64,000 nt of DNA. Origin: Astropecten irregularis (lineage: Eukaryota; Echinodermata; Asteroidea; Paxillosida; Astropectinidae). The notes under the pieces were generated by a model, which saw nothing but the letters and a program-made list of their open reading frames with translations, was not told where the DNA came from and did not search any database. The stretch lies in contig OZ020244.1 of the NCBI GenBank assembly GCA_963971285.1, positions 2,046,001 to 2,110,000 on the forward strand. The letters are read 5' to 3'. Both the position numbers and the translations under genes were made by a program. This document shows positions 1-11,848 of the stretch, in pieces; within the stretch, counting starts at the first letter, position 1, and each line of letters opens with the position of its first letter.

Positions 1-1548
1 CATGGATAGCATCGTTTTCACAAACTGACACTGAGGTGCGTGTCAGTTTGTGAAACCGATTTTTAGCAGACGCACACAATGAGTGTCCATACTGTTTACT
101 ATGGGGAAATGACTTGCGTGTCAGTTTGTGAAACCGAATATCGGTGCAAACTCGAAAAGTGACGCTCCTAATTAGTCTAATTAGCTAAGTTTTGGTAAAA
201 ATAAAGACTTGTAAATTGGTATACAGGCAGATATACACTCAAATTGTCCAAATGGATGATAAAATTAAAATCGAAAAAAATGCACACATTTGATGCAGAG
301 GTTGTCAGTTCGTGGGGTCGGCGACGATATGTAACTTTGCTTCTTCATAATTATTCATTTACACTGAGTATGTTTTGCTTGCTGGCTTGTTAAATTTGTT
401 TTACAACAAAATAAATTTGTATCAAATTACCACAAGGGAAACTGACTGATTTTTAAGTCATTAAAAAGTGAACAAAGAAAAATGACTGCCGGGATACCCT
501 ACTGGCATTCCTACCAACTGAGCTATCCAGCCCTTTATGTTGGTGGTGTCCCAATAATAAATTATCGTTGTTCGTTTGACAGTCATAAGCCATGAAACCA
601 GTAACATTCAATACCGTTTTACCAACTATATCCCAAGGATCATTTACATAAGATACGCGCAGCTGTAACTAACAGAGTATTTGATTGACGCACAAAATGT
701 TCCGGTTGTTTAAATACTTACTTTCTGTTAATGGACATGTTCATTCATATTTGTTTTAAATATCACAATTTTCTATTTTCAAAAGTACCAGCACTATTCA
801 AGCTTTTTTCAATTTACCTGCAATATGAAAATCATTCACTTTTAAGAGTTAATGTTGCATCCGGGGTGAAATTACACAGCCCTTTATTTGACGTTTTTTA
901 TTATCTGTCAATTAAAACCTTTACAAATTGTGAATAGAGATTGTACGTGTATAGTATACATTTGTCCCTCTATAACAAATAGGCCTATTATTATGATAGA
1001 TTAACATTCAGCCATTAAATATCAGTTATTATATTTTTTTTTTATAAATTGCAATTTACAAACAAATAGGCCTACTTGCCTCATTTTAATACTGTAGGGC
1101 CTACATGTACGTACGCAAGTACATATAACGTTCAAGGGTTTGGTACAAATTTTGCACATAAATCTACTACTTTAGAATACTGAAAATAAAATTTGAAAAG
1201 TGTGACTAATTGATGTAGTGAATTACATACATGTATAGGGCCTAAACAGGGATGTGACTGGCCAGTGGTCATACACAAAAATCTGAGAACACCAAGGAAA
1301 AAGCTGACATTTTGTATTTAAAAGTTCCAATATTTTTGTACAGAGAAAGCTGAAATTCTGAGTTAAAATCTAAACCACAAAAACAGACTAAAATCAGATT
1401 AAAAGTCTCACATCCCTGAAAAGAGAGTTTTACTTTTAGCATAGAAATGAGTCAAATGACATTAACATATTATGAAGTTATGATTCATTTCTTCCTCAGT
1501 GCAATGTAATCACTAGTGTAGTACCATTTCTCTGCTAAGTCATTGCAG
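1..1548. other. Upstream region without a recognised gene
   Basis: The first 145 bases hold the sequence GTGTCAGTTTGTGAAACCGA twice (near 41-60 and 119-138), with an inverted copy of its first part at about 17-26, a MITE-like arrangement. A SINE-like repeat follows at 418-650. The rest is AT-rich with no supportable exon. Confidence 0.5.
418..650 (-). mobile_element. tRNA-derived SINE-like repeat (tRNA part damaged)
   Basis: It shares CCACAAGGGAAACTGACTGA at one end and ATCCCAAGGATCATTT at the other with the copies at 9892 and 35160. The tRNA-like centre has lost its T-arm but keeps CCAACTGAGCTATCCAGCCC. Confidence 0.7.
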
Positions 1549-1608
1549 ATTTTGTGAACATGGAATTCCAAAATTTGTCAATTACTTTTGATGTGAAAGT
1601 CGGAGCTA
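1549..1608 (+). CDS. Candidate upstream exon of the IL-17R-like gene
   Basis: A 60-base interval has a pyrimidine-rich acceptor (CATTGCAG) and a strong donor (GTAAGT). Only one frame is open, phase 1-1, encoding FVNMEFQNLSITFDVKVGA. It can join directly to the exon at 6933. The text has the alternating polarity of a beta strand but no diagnostic motif. It cannot join directly to the other candidate exon at 5617, so at most one of the two joins straight to 6933, unless a further exon lies between them. Confidence 0.33.
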
Positions 1609-2692
1609 GTAAGTTGTGCAAAGTACTGTAGTACATCTGTTTTGTGTACCGTGGTGCGTGGGATGGTCAATTTTGTTCCATTAACAATATCCAAACTGAA
1701 TGTACGTGTTCTGTATTGTTCAATCTGTTCAAGGATACACACAATCATTGTGACTGTAGTATTGTCCTATGGGATTTCTTTGAATAGCAATAATACCTGT
1801 ATTATAGTGTGTAGTGTGCAGGGAACGTAAAGGGGGTTTCCCCTGGTCTCCTGGCAAATCACTATTGATCGGCTTTTATCTTTTTGTTGACCAAATAACT
1901 GCAGTGCATATGTACATTTGTATGATGCTGATTTTATTTTGCATAATGCATGGAGATGTAACCTCAAAATTCAATTTTCTGAGATTTTTAGTACATTTTT
2001 TGCATCATTTATTTACATAATTGGGCTAGAAACATCAAAATCACACATCAAAGTTTGACACTTTGATTTGTTCAGCATTTTCATTAGAAAATTTGGTTAT
2101 CTTTGGGGTCATTTCAAGCCTCCTCAAAGACTAATAGTTACTATGACAACACGGTCCATATGACCCGGCCATGTGCGGCCATTTTAAGCAAGCATGATTA
2201 GTTGATTACAGAATTATCAGAAAATGTTGTCCTACTCTGATAATTGCACCATTTCCCTTTCATAATTGGATTCTAAGAATTTTCTTGAAAAGAGCCATCA
2301 TGATGAACAATGAACACTTCTATCAAATCTGACTTTTATTGATAATTGACTTGTCAGAGAAATCTAGAATGCGTACAAGTCCAACCTACAAACTGTAACT
2401 TGGTTGGTGATCATAATATTCTGTAGAAAAAAAACCCTATAAATTTACAAACCAATGGTCTGTATGCACAGATGTATTGTTGGCCTACATTAGCAATCCT
2501 GACCTGACTTTCAAATTTAAGATCTTAAGAATGTTAAAACTAAAGTACTATGCATACTGCAATTATTTTACTTAACGAAATTATTTTTATGTTATTTATT
2601 TCAGGATAAACTTGTAAACATACAATTACATGTACTGTACCAGTAATAAAAATTATCATAATTATTAAGTACAAATTATTCTCTCTCTTCTT

Positions 2693-3010
2693 TAAAAGTA
2701 CTAGGAGGCTTATTTTGGTGGCATACTGTGACAGAAATCTAACACAGATTTACCCATTTAACTTATAGGGTATAAAGATGGTGATGGTAGAAACATATAG
2801 TTAACATTTTTCTGCCTGAAATGCTGTATTCATTCAGAAATTAGTAAAATCCTGTGAAAAGATTTAACATTTACTGTGGTTTTTTTTCACTGTTTTCTCA
2901 AAAAGTGGCACTAACCGTATGTGATTGGGAATTTTGTAGATGACTGTTCTTGCTATTTTTGCCCATGAATCTGCATTTCTTTGACAAAAACCCAAGTATA
3001 ATATTACCTT
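2693..3010. mobile_element. Family-A MITE (diverged copy)
   Basis: Degenerate left end (AAAAGTACTAGGAGGC) and right end (AGTATAATATTACCTT), with the shared interior GCCCATGAATCTGCATTTCTTTGACAAAAACC. It is orientated as at 8236 and 38889. Confidence 0.7.
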
Positions 3011-4997
3011 ACATTTACTCCTTTACTTATTGCCAGTAGTTATTGCCAGAACTTTAGTTTTATTTTTGGTGTGTCACTGTTATTTATGTCTGTTGTATCA
3101 CTTTACACAAGCAGTCTGACCATAGTGTGGGTTGATGGAATTTGATTAAACTCCAGTGTAAAGTTCAGTTTGTAATAAACCCCTTGCCTTCAAAGGTTAC
3201 ATATGTGCAGAACAGGCAGTAGCGATATCAGTACAAAGTCTATTGCTATCCAAACAAATATGCAAAAACTGCATTAATGATTATGAGATCCCTGCAATAT
3301 TGCCAATATTAATGACTTTTGGCCGTATTTAACGGTCTGGCTATTGAGATTATTGTTTGTTTGTGTGAGTGAGTCTAGATTTCTGTTGAAAACCAACCTG
3401 GACTTGATGGATCAACTTAATTAATTTGTCTCTGTGTATGTTGACTTTGTACACAGCAATTGGGAGGCAGTGTAGCAATATAGCAAGTCACACTATTGTA
3501 CTGTAGGCCGACATGTACAATGCCGTCAAGTGTACATGTATGGGACTATACACGTACACATTATTTGTATACCGTGTATGACAAATGAAGGGATCATCTA
3601 TGTCCACAAAACACTTAGGCCTACACCCAAGAGTTCCCTTCCCCACGGCAATTTCCTGAAATAATTTTTGTTAAAATAAGTGTACATCAGTTTGGCCGAT
3701 ATTTGTATTCATTGGGATGCAAAAACCTTTGCATTATGGAAAAGGGATTAAGAATGGGAACACATATAAATTTGTTTGAATTGAGAATTGAACGCTGTGT
3801 CCACATCTATCTGCCATAAGTCTTTCTAATAGGCCGATCATACCCCATCCTGAGCTACTGACATACATCCTGTCTGAGGAATAGTAAGGATCTACATAAA
3901 TTAATATAGGCCTACACTGTATAATTACACTGTTATACATCTACAGTACTGTATCTGAAAGGGTTTGCTTAATCTGGTCACTTGCCAACTTATGCAACAC
4001 AGATTAAAATGATATCAGTGATATATGAATGATAAAGACTACGTGTGAACAATTTACAGTGTACTTACATGCATAACAGCCAATACATGGGAAGCATTGA
4101 TAGTGGTGCATATTGGTCATACAGACCCAAAACAGGAACTGTAACAGAAAAATAAATAAGTTATTTGTACAGTTTTGTATAATATTACTGTATATTATTA
4201 AGTGAGTTTCAGTTGTGTGTGCATTTTACCATGGAAAAACACCTGCCGATTATTGTATAAAGACTACACGATATATTCATAAGTTTTCATTAATTAAGAA
4301 AGACACCGGAAACTGGAAATGAAAGTCTGTTTGAAAAATTAAACATGAGGCTTTTTCACTTTACATCTAGCCCTTATCTAGTCAACATGTTTTTAAGAGT
4401 TTAATTAATGAAAAAGACATTTTAATTCTGATGTCAGTAAGGACAGAACTGTGTGAATCTATCAGTCTGTGCGGATGTAATAAAAGTGTTTAGCATTCCT
4501 GCTGAATTACCGCAATGTACTCCTTTCTCATTCATAATGTGGGCATATTATACTAATTGACAAAAAGCTTCTTAAAATCTTAAAATCACTATTAAAATGA
4601 TGCATTTTACTAAGATGACTATTGTTACATATTTTTCAAATTCAGAGTTATCTTTGTCACGTTTGTGGTCATACTGTAATTATGGTCTTTTCTCCTGATT
4701 TGTTTCCTACAGCAACATTGCTCTTCCCCTCACACACCCAAATTTTAGTCATTTCAAAAAATAAAAATAAATTCCACTCAATAAAAAACCCTAACAAAAT
4801 GATAGAATAAGACACTGAAAATGACATTAAACTGAGCTCTGATGGAGATTCAAACTTTTCTGATCTGGCTTTAATTTAAGTTGTTCCACTCCTGGCAGCT
4901 CTAGAGCGGAAACAAATTTCCCTGGCGTCCAGTTTCAGGACCGTGTGGAAGAAACTTCATTGGAATAGCGCAGGTTCCAATTTGATGAAAACAAAAA

Positions 4998-5185
4998 TAT
5001 AATCATCAAATAACCACAAGGGAAACTGACTGAATTTATGTCATTGAAAAGGGAACAAAGACAAATGTTGATGGAGCAGGGATTGAACCAGTGACCTCCG
5101 GAATACAGTACTGGCGCATACACCAACTGAGCTACCAGCTTACCCAGCCTTGTGTTGGTGGTGTCCTGAATAGTCAATTATCTTA
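4998..5185 (-). mobile_element. tRNA-derived SINE-like repeat
   Basis: Contains CCACAAGGGAAACTGACTGA, a tRNA-like centre (GATTGAACCAGTGACCTCCG) and the GTTGGTGGTGTCC junction; the distal arm is short. Confidence 0.72.
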
Positions 5186-5616
5186 AAACTATAATATGTT
5201 CACCCTTTTCTCCTGTGTGGAATGTCAAGTAATCTTTGGTTCTTTTCAGAGCTGCACATTTTCCAAAAGAGTATGTATGGTGTCTACCCCAATTCTTATC
5301 CCTTAAACAAAATAATGTGCATAGTTGGCCAACTGACGCAATGACAACATCACTTTACTTGAGACCTTAATTGCAAAAGTGCGAACGATATAGAAGTGCA
5401 AAGTACGAACGAATATTGCATGGTGTTTCCGCAAACTGATCCACATATCACTTTACTTCTTTGGTAGTTAAAATAGAAATTGGACATGGTGGACTAAATG
5501 GCTGTTATGAAATCACATGTTTTACTTTAACATGTTTAAAACAGTAATAAATTGAGAGTTGTTGAGTACACAATTCTGATCTCAGAGTGTCTTTCTTCTT
5601 TGAATCTTATCTGCAG

Positions 5617-5668
5617 AATCCTTTGCCAGGTACACAAGACTGTGAGAGAAAACTCTATTCTAATCCAT
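5617..5668 (+). CDS. Candidate upstream exon of the IL-17R-like gene (alternative)
   Basis: A 52-base interval follows a strong polypyrimidine acceptor (CTTATCTGCAG) and ends at CAT|GTAAGTAC. It is open in phase 0-1 as NPLPGTQDCERKLYSNP. It would join in frame to the exon at 6933, whose text continues SGVCPDPFPPP. Its 3' edge abuts a SINE-like repeat starting just after the donor. It is supported only by splice sites, phase and one cysteine. Confidence 0.35.
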
Positions 5669-5890
5669 GTAAGTACATTAGAAGTCAATGGAAGGTGATC
5701 AAAGAAACATTGACTGGAGCAGGATTCAAACCTGGTGCCCCTGGAATACCCTACCAGCACTCTACCAACTGAACTCCAGCCCTATGTTGGTCGTGTCCCT
5801 AATTTAGTCAATTATCGCTGTTCATTTACCAGTCAGAAGCTATTAAACCACCGCTACATCCCAAGGATCAGTTAAGATATGTGCAACAAA
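5669..5890 (-). mobile_element. tRNA-derived SINE-like repeat (diverged)
   Basis: The tRNA-like centre includes AGGATTCAAACCTGGTGCCC and the arm GTCAGAAGCTATTAAACCAC through ATCCCAAGGATCAGTT. It starts at the donor of the candidate exon 5617-5668. Confidence 0.65.
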
Positions 5891-5957
5891 TTTGATCCTT
5901 TAGATGTTGTGGTGAAGGAATAAGCAACCAAACATAGATTTACCTTTTAAATTGACA

Positions 5958-6060
5958 CTACCATAGGGCCAGAAAGCTCAGTTGGTAGAGCACTGGTACG
6001 GTATTCGTGTGGTCTGAGGTTCGAGTCCTGCTTCAGTCATTTTCTTTGCTCACCTTAATG
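5958..6060 (+). mobile_element. tRNA-like SINE fragment
   Basis: AAAGCTCAGTTGGTAGAGCA is followed by GAGGTTCGAGTCCTGCTTCA, then the TTTTCTTTGCTCACCTT tail of the family. The outer arms are missing. Confidence 0.65.
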
Positions 6061-6589
6061 TTATAAAAGGACAGTAATGTTTTATCTGTAGAGGTCTCTG
6101 GGGGATTTGTGAGTCCTTTATAGTTTATACTAAAGCATGTGGGTCACCAAACTTTTTTTCAAGTTGAATTCATAAGAAAATACATATGTCCGCCATAGGT
6201 TCATTGCACCATCAGGTTTATTATGAGGATGAATAACTGATTGACTGTTTTGTTGACTTTGCACCGGTTTGTTTCATCTTTTGCCATCTGTCTGTCTGTT
6301 TGTCCATGGATCTTACCATTAGCTTGGGGCACGATTTATGACATACACGTTTGTGTGTCTGCACAGTCTATTTAAATGATCCACATTTACAAATTGACTG
6401 CTTCTTGATAGTCATATTGTTGAAGTTTCCCTTCCAGCCCCAAGGTTTAATTTTTCAATTTTTGTTTTTTTAACCATTTTTAGTATCATTACCATTATGA
6501 CCAAACCTTAATACCCTAACCCTCTGAACCTATCACACAAGACAAGAGCTGCTTACCACACAAACCACACTATATTATGGTATTCAGGA

Positions 6590-6750
6590 TACCACAGAAA
6601 CGAACAAAGTTAATTGACTATTTGGGACACTGCCAACATAGAGCTTGATCTATAGCTCAGTTGGTAGAGCACCAGTACGGTATTCCAGGGATTGCTGGTT
6701 CAAATCCCATTCTAGTCAATTTTCTGTGTTCACTTTGCAATGAAAAGAAA
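6590..6750 (+). mobile_element. tRNA-derived SINE-like repeat
   Basis: TATAGCTCAGTTGGTAGAGC and GGTTCAAATCCCATTCTAGT mark the A and B boxes. The upstream part TTAATTGACTATTTGGGACAC belongs to the family's pre-tRNA segment. Confidence 0.68.
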
Positions 6751-6932
6751 ATCTACATGAATACATAGTACAATTGGCATGGTTGGACGAATACATTGAT
6801 AACATTTACCCAACATGTATGCATTGTGAAAAGGCTATTCTGGTTGATCCAACACATTGGTGATGCATGTATTGTGAATTATACTGTCCATGATATCAAA
6901 TTCACTGTCATTATGATGAACTTTCTTTGCAG

Positions 6933-9900
6933 TTTCCGGTGTTTGTCCGGATCCCTTCCCGCCTCCCAGTAGTGCTGATGAGAGGCCCGGACCAGCCTCA
7001 AATGTCGCCATTTCAGATATCAACAGGATTTTTCACTGGGAGACTGGCGAGACTGAACAATATACATGTCTCAGCATCAACTATACCATCAACCAATTTG
7101 GTAAATAATGTAGGCCCAATTTCACGGCTCTGCTTATGGTTAGTGTAGAATCAGGGCTCGAATGTCGTGAACAAAAAAAAGTTCTGGACAGCAGGTCTAG
7201 TAATTGAAGCTTTTTAATAGACCTGAGTTTTTTCACTACACCTGTGGCATTCATGTACATGTAGGACAACTGTAAAATCATCAATTTATGCACCATTTTA
7301 ATTGTGCAAGGAAAACAAAATCACTAGACAGCCGGACAAGTGCAATACATGTACACACTTTAAAGCCCTGTCCGCACTGGACTTTTTTTTCCAGGGAATT
7401 AACTGAGCCGATGGGTCAATGAAAAATGGGCAAATATTACCGGTGTCCGCACTTGGACTTTTGACTCGGGTAACTTAACCGTGCACTCACGGAAGAATTA
7501 CCGAGCTGACAATACAAGCCCTATGCGGATACCCGACTCAAACTGTCCGCACTGGACTTTTCGTCTCGGGTAAAGTGTCTCGGGTATTCTACCCGGGCAG
7601 AAGTTGGCCGGTAGAAATACCCGCGCGGCTCGGGCAAAGTAACTGAGAGGTAGACGTCCTGAGACGTCCGCACTGGACTTAAAATGGGTAAAGTACCCAG
7701 TGTCTCGGTTACTTTGCCCAAAAAAAGTCCAGTGCGGACAGGGCTTAATAGACCTACCGGTACACTGAAATCACTAGACTCTGTCCACGGTCTAGTGGAT
7801 ATTTCGAGCCCTGAGAATCAGCGCTTATAGGAGCAGAACATTCTGTACTTATGAGATCATATTTCAAGGATTAGCTTTGAATTTCCAGTTCACATAGCTA
7901 AGGATTTCTTGCTTGCTTGGTTGGGGTAGAAGTGTGTTCAGCAAAACACAGATTTCTGCAGTACGCAGAGCCATAGGATCCCGCCCATTCACAGCTCAAA
8001 ATCCGATTCATTTTTCAGGTTGCAATTGAAAAAGACCTAGTGCAGTAATAGGTCTTGGTTTAGTCACTAGCCAAGCAGGCCAAGACTAATGAGTTGTGAG
8101 ATCCTCTTTCACTATCTTAAGAAGTTGGCACCGTATGGGACTGAGAATTTCACAAATGACTGTTAAATCTCTCTTGACATCTTTGCCTATAAATTTGATT
8201 TCTTTGACAAAAACCAAAGTATGAAATAGCCTTTAAACGTAGTATCAACTTTGGTAGCACACCAAAACATAAATCTCCACAGATCTACCTATAACTTACA
8301 GGGTGTAGGCCCTAATTGGTGATGGTAGAAACATACTGTTAAAACAGTTCTGTCTGAAATGCTGTATTTATCCAGTGACCAAAATCTTTTAAAGATCAAA
8401 AATACAAGAGAAAAGACTTAAGAAATACTGTCATGACTGTGGCTGTTTTTCACTGTTTCCCAAAAAGTGTGCACTGTTTGGGACTGAAATTTAAACAGAA
8501 GACTGTTACTGTATCTTACTTGATATTTTTGCACATGAATCTGTATTTCTTTGACAAAAACTGAAGGATGAAATAACCTGTAAAAGTGTAAGGATAGACA
8601 AACTATGAATGAAGCATACTGTATTTGTAAATATTGTTTGCATGTTTGTTTTCTCTTTTGACTGTCAGTGGCCAGTAAAGTGAAAGGACTTCAGCTGTCA
8701 TTGAGATCCATTGATCTGACCGATGTAAACTTCTTCTATTGCATGAATCTGAATTTCAGCCAGGGTCTTCAGGCGCATGCTGTTCGAGATGTAAGCTTTT
8801 CATAATTATTCACTGTTTTCCGTAGAGCTGCTTACCCAACCACCAATATTTGCTTAACTCCTTAGTCCTTGAAAAGTACCCACAACTGCCCTGTCTTTGC
8901 TTTTCAACGATCCCTCAGTGCCCTGAGCTTGACTTCACAAAAAACTTCAAGACTAATCTTAACCCTAACCTTCCCAAACCTCATCCAAAATCCTCCAATA
9001 CCAAAATACTCACATTTTGGAGGATTGAGACATTTTTTTTCAGAAAAGGATTATTTAGATGAGTTGTCAGTATCATGATAGCGATTTGTGTAATTTGCGA
9101 CATCACACGTTGCTTAGTATTAGGGGAGATTCGCATTCTAAGATTAATCTTTATCGGCCCCAATGCTCCGGCAGCCTTTTGAAGTAGTATCAATTTGCCA
9201 GCTATAAAACCCCACATGACTGTATTAAAGACCATGAGAGCAATGACATGAAATTTAGTTAGTGAATCTTGAAGCAAAGAAACTTTTCATGCTCAGCAAT
9301 TATCCTGTGCTTAAGCAGCTAAATTGGCTTCTTTACAAACATAAACATCATGATTATTCTTCTTGGGCTCTTTTCCAAACCTCAGCTTCGGCTCAGGCTC
9401 TGGCTCCGGCTCCATTTTGTGAATCCATTGTAAAAAAAACGGGTATCAAAATAGAGGCTTTTGGCTACGGTTTGGAAGTAGACTCTATTATGTACAAGAA
9501 AACAGAGATTCAGCTTCACTGAAAAGCCACAACCTATATTTTCAGCATATGGATGAAAGCGCCTGAGCCGGAGCCAGAGCCGGAGCCAAGGTTTGGAAAA
9601 GGGCCTTTAAAAACATTGCATGTTTAAAGAACATGTATGATGATTTAAAGTATGGTTTCATTGAGTGTATTTAAGTGTCCTGTGAAGATTTCACATCAAG
9701 TGCTGCTTAATTTTCCATTTGTTTGTTTGTGTTGGCACAGAATGTGACCTCCAATCAGTGTTTCTGCGGTGTGAAGCCTGGTGATGGTTATACAGTCACC
9801 ATCCGCTCAATGCCAGTGGATGGTAACCCTGATGACTCTAATGATTCCAAAGTGGAGGAAACATACAGACCACCTGGTAATATTACTTTCCTATAATTAT

Positions 9901-11848
9901 AATCATCAAATTACCACAAAGGAAACTGACTGAATTTAAAACTCATTGAAAAGTGAACAAATAAAAATTGACTGGAACAGGATTTGAACTGGCGACCTCC
10001 TGACCATACAGGCGCTCTATACAAACTGAGCTATCCAGCCCTACGTTGGTGGTGTTCCTAATAGTCAATTATCTTTGTTTGTTTGGCAGTCAGAAGCCAT
10101 GAAACCATGCACACACCGCCATATCCTAGGGATCATTTCACAGATACACGCAGCAATGCTGCAACCTGGGAACGGTACATGGGGGATCACTCAAAGAGGA
10201 TACGACTTTTTAATTAATATTATCATCAAATGACCACAAGGGAAAATGACTGAATTTAAAGTCATTGAAAAGTTAACAAAGAAAAATTGGCTGGAGTGGG
10301 ATTCGAACCGGCGACCTCCTGAATACCGTACAGGCGCTCTACCAACTGAGCTATCCAGCCCTATGTTGGTGGTGACCAGAATAGTCAATTATCTGTTTGT
10401 GATGTCTGGATGATTGATCTACTAGTAACAAATAAACATTGTTGATTTTTGTTTTGTTTGTTTGTTAGGATGTAGTGATTCAAGCAAGGTGAATGATGTT
10501 CGTTGTCAGGGTAACGAACAGGGTAAGTAATACACTTTGTTATTGTTTTTTGCTTAATTCCCAATTGCCTTCCTTTTAAAACCCAAAACATTACACCAAA
10601 AATTGCAAAAAACACTGGAAAAGAACAACAGACATCAAAAACATATAGGAAGGATGATATCCCAGTGGGTTTGTGAATCTATGTTCTAATTTCACATTGG
10701 CCATGCATGTTGGGAGTTTGGGAATGTAACATTAGCAAGTGTTTGGCAGGTAGATAAATTGCTCATATATACTAACTGGCTTAACAATTGCATGAACACA
10801 CAATTGTTTTGTTTGATTTTGATTAATACAATATTGCATATATGTTGGGAAGAGGTTTACAGCCAATATATATTATTGATTGACTTTCCTAGGAATATGT
10901 AATATGCCATTAGTTTCTATCACTGTACGTGTATCTCCTTAATATATGTTTATATATGAACTTATACTGGAGACCCCTCACCCACTTCCAGTTTTGGTTA
11001 GCTGTAATCTGTTTCTTTCGCCCATCATATTTCAGAAAAAGTTAGGGACATTCCTATCTTTGGAAGAATAATCATTTACAAGAAAATGTTTAACTTTATT
11101 ATCATTCCTATTCATCTTTTATCAGTATATTCGTCCCTGGGTATCCAGGAACAATTTGATTGAAAGATTCCCATTTACTTTCCATGAAAAGGGGGTTTTG
11201 TGTGTGAATCGCAGGCTGTGCAATCCTAAATACTATAATACCAAGCTGCCCCCAACAAGCAAAGTCCTAAATAAGATCTAGTTTCTGAGAAACAGATGAA
11301 GAACCGATGGTTTAACATTCGACATTCCAAACAGTGTGCTCTGTTTGTCTTCAGACTGTTTGGAATGTCTGTTAAACCATCAGTTTGTCTCATAACCACA
11401 CACTTACAGACATGACAGAAAAGATTACATGGTGTTACCGCAAAGCCACTTTATTTAGTACTCCCACCATTAAGCAAAGTCCTGTTTGCCCCTTTCCCTA
11501 AGAAATACTAACCAAAATTTGTATTTATTTATTTTTCTTTTTTTAAATTACTTCAAAAAGATAGTGATAACACAGCATGTATTTTTGCATATATATATTT
11601 TATGTTTCTATGCATGTCTGCCTAATTGTTTTTGTTTTCCCGGCATGGTGCTAACCTCTAACACACACATAGCTCGCTGGAAGCCAAAGTGTATCAATTT
11701 TGACCAGCAATCTCAAAGTGGTGATTATGACATCGTGGAAATCTCATTTGATGCCGCCCCTGCTCAATATGATTTCGATGTATACAAGGTTCTCGTCTAC
11801 ATCAACTTAGTAAATCAAGCCGTGGTGGATTTCCAGTATTACAATTTG
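6933..11848 (+). CDS. Ectodomain exons of the IL-17R-like gene
   Basis: Five exons (6933-7100, 8669-8790, 9741-9876, 10469-10522, 11673-11848) encode the extracellular beta-rich part. The first has a proline-rich start followed by SNVAISDINRIFHWETGETE. The third carries the paired cysteines CFCGVKPGDGYTVTIRS, typical of the fibronectin-like D2 fold. The fifth has SFDAAPAQYDFDVYKV, close to the AP-x-x-YGF-x-x-Y pattern of IL-17 receptor ectodomains. Phases run 1-1, 1-0, 0-1, 1-1, 1-0. The 54-base fourth exon is supported by good splice sites and by phase on both sides, but it is the least certain. The fifth exon uses a GTGGGT donor. Confidence 0.8.

Noticed and set aside
10222..10400. tRNA gene call for the tRNA-like centre
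   Set aside because: The same sequence recurs as a dispersed repeat, the anticodon loop lacks U33 and the T-stem is broken, so it is a SINE-like promoter.
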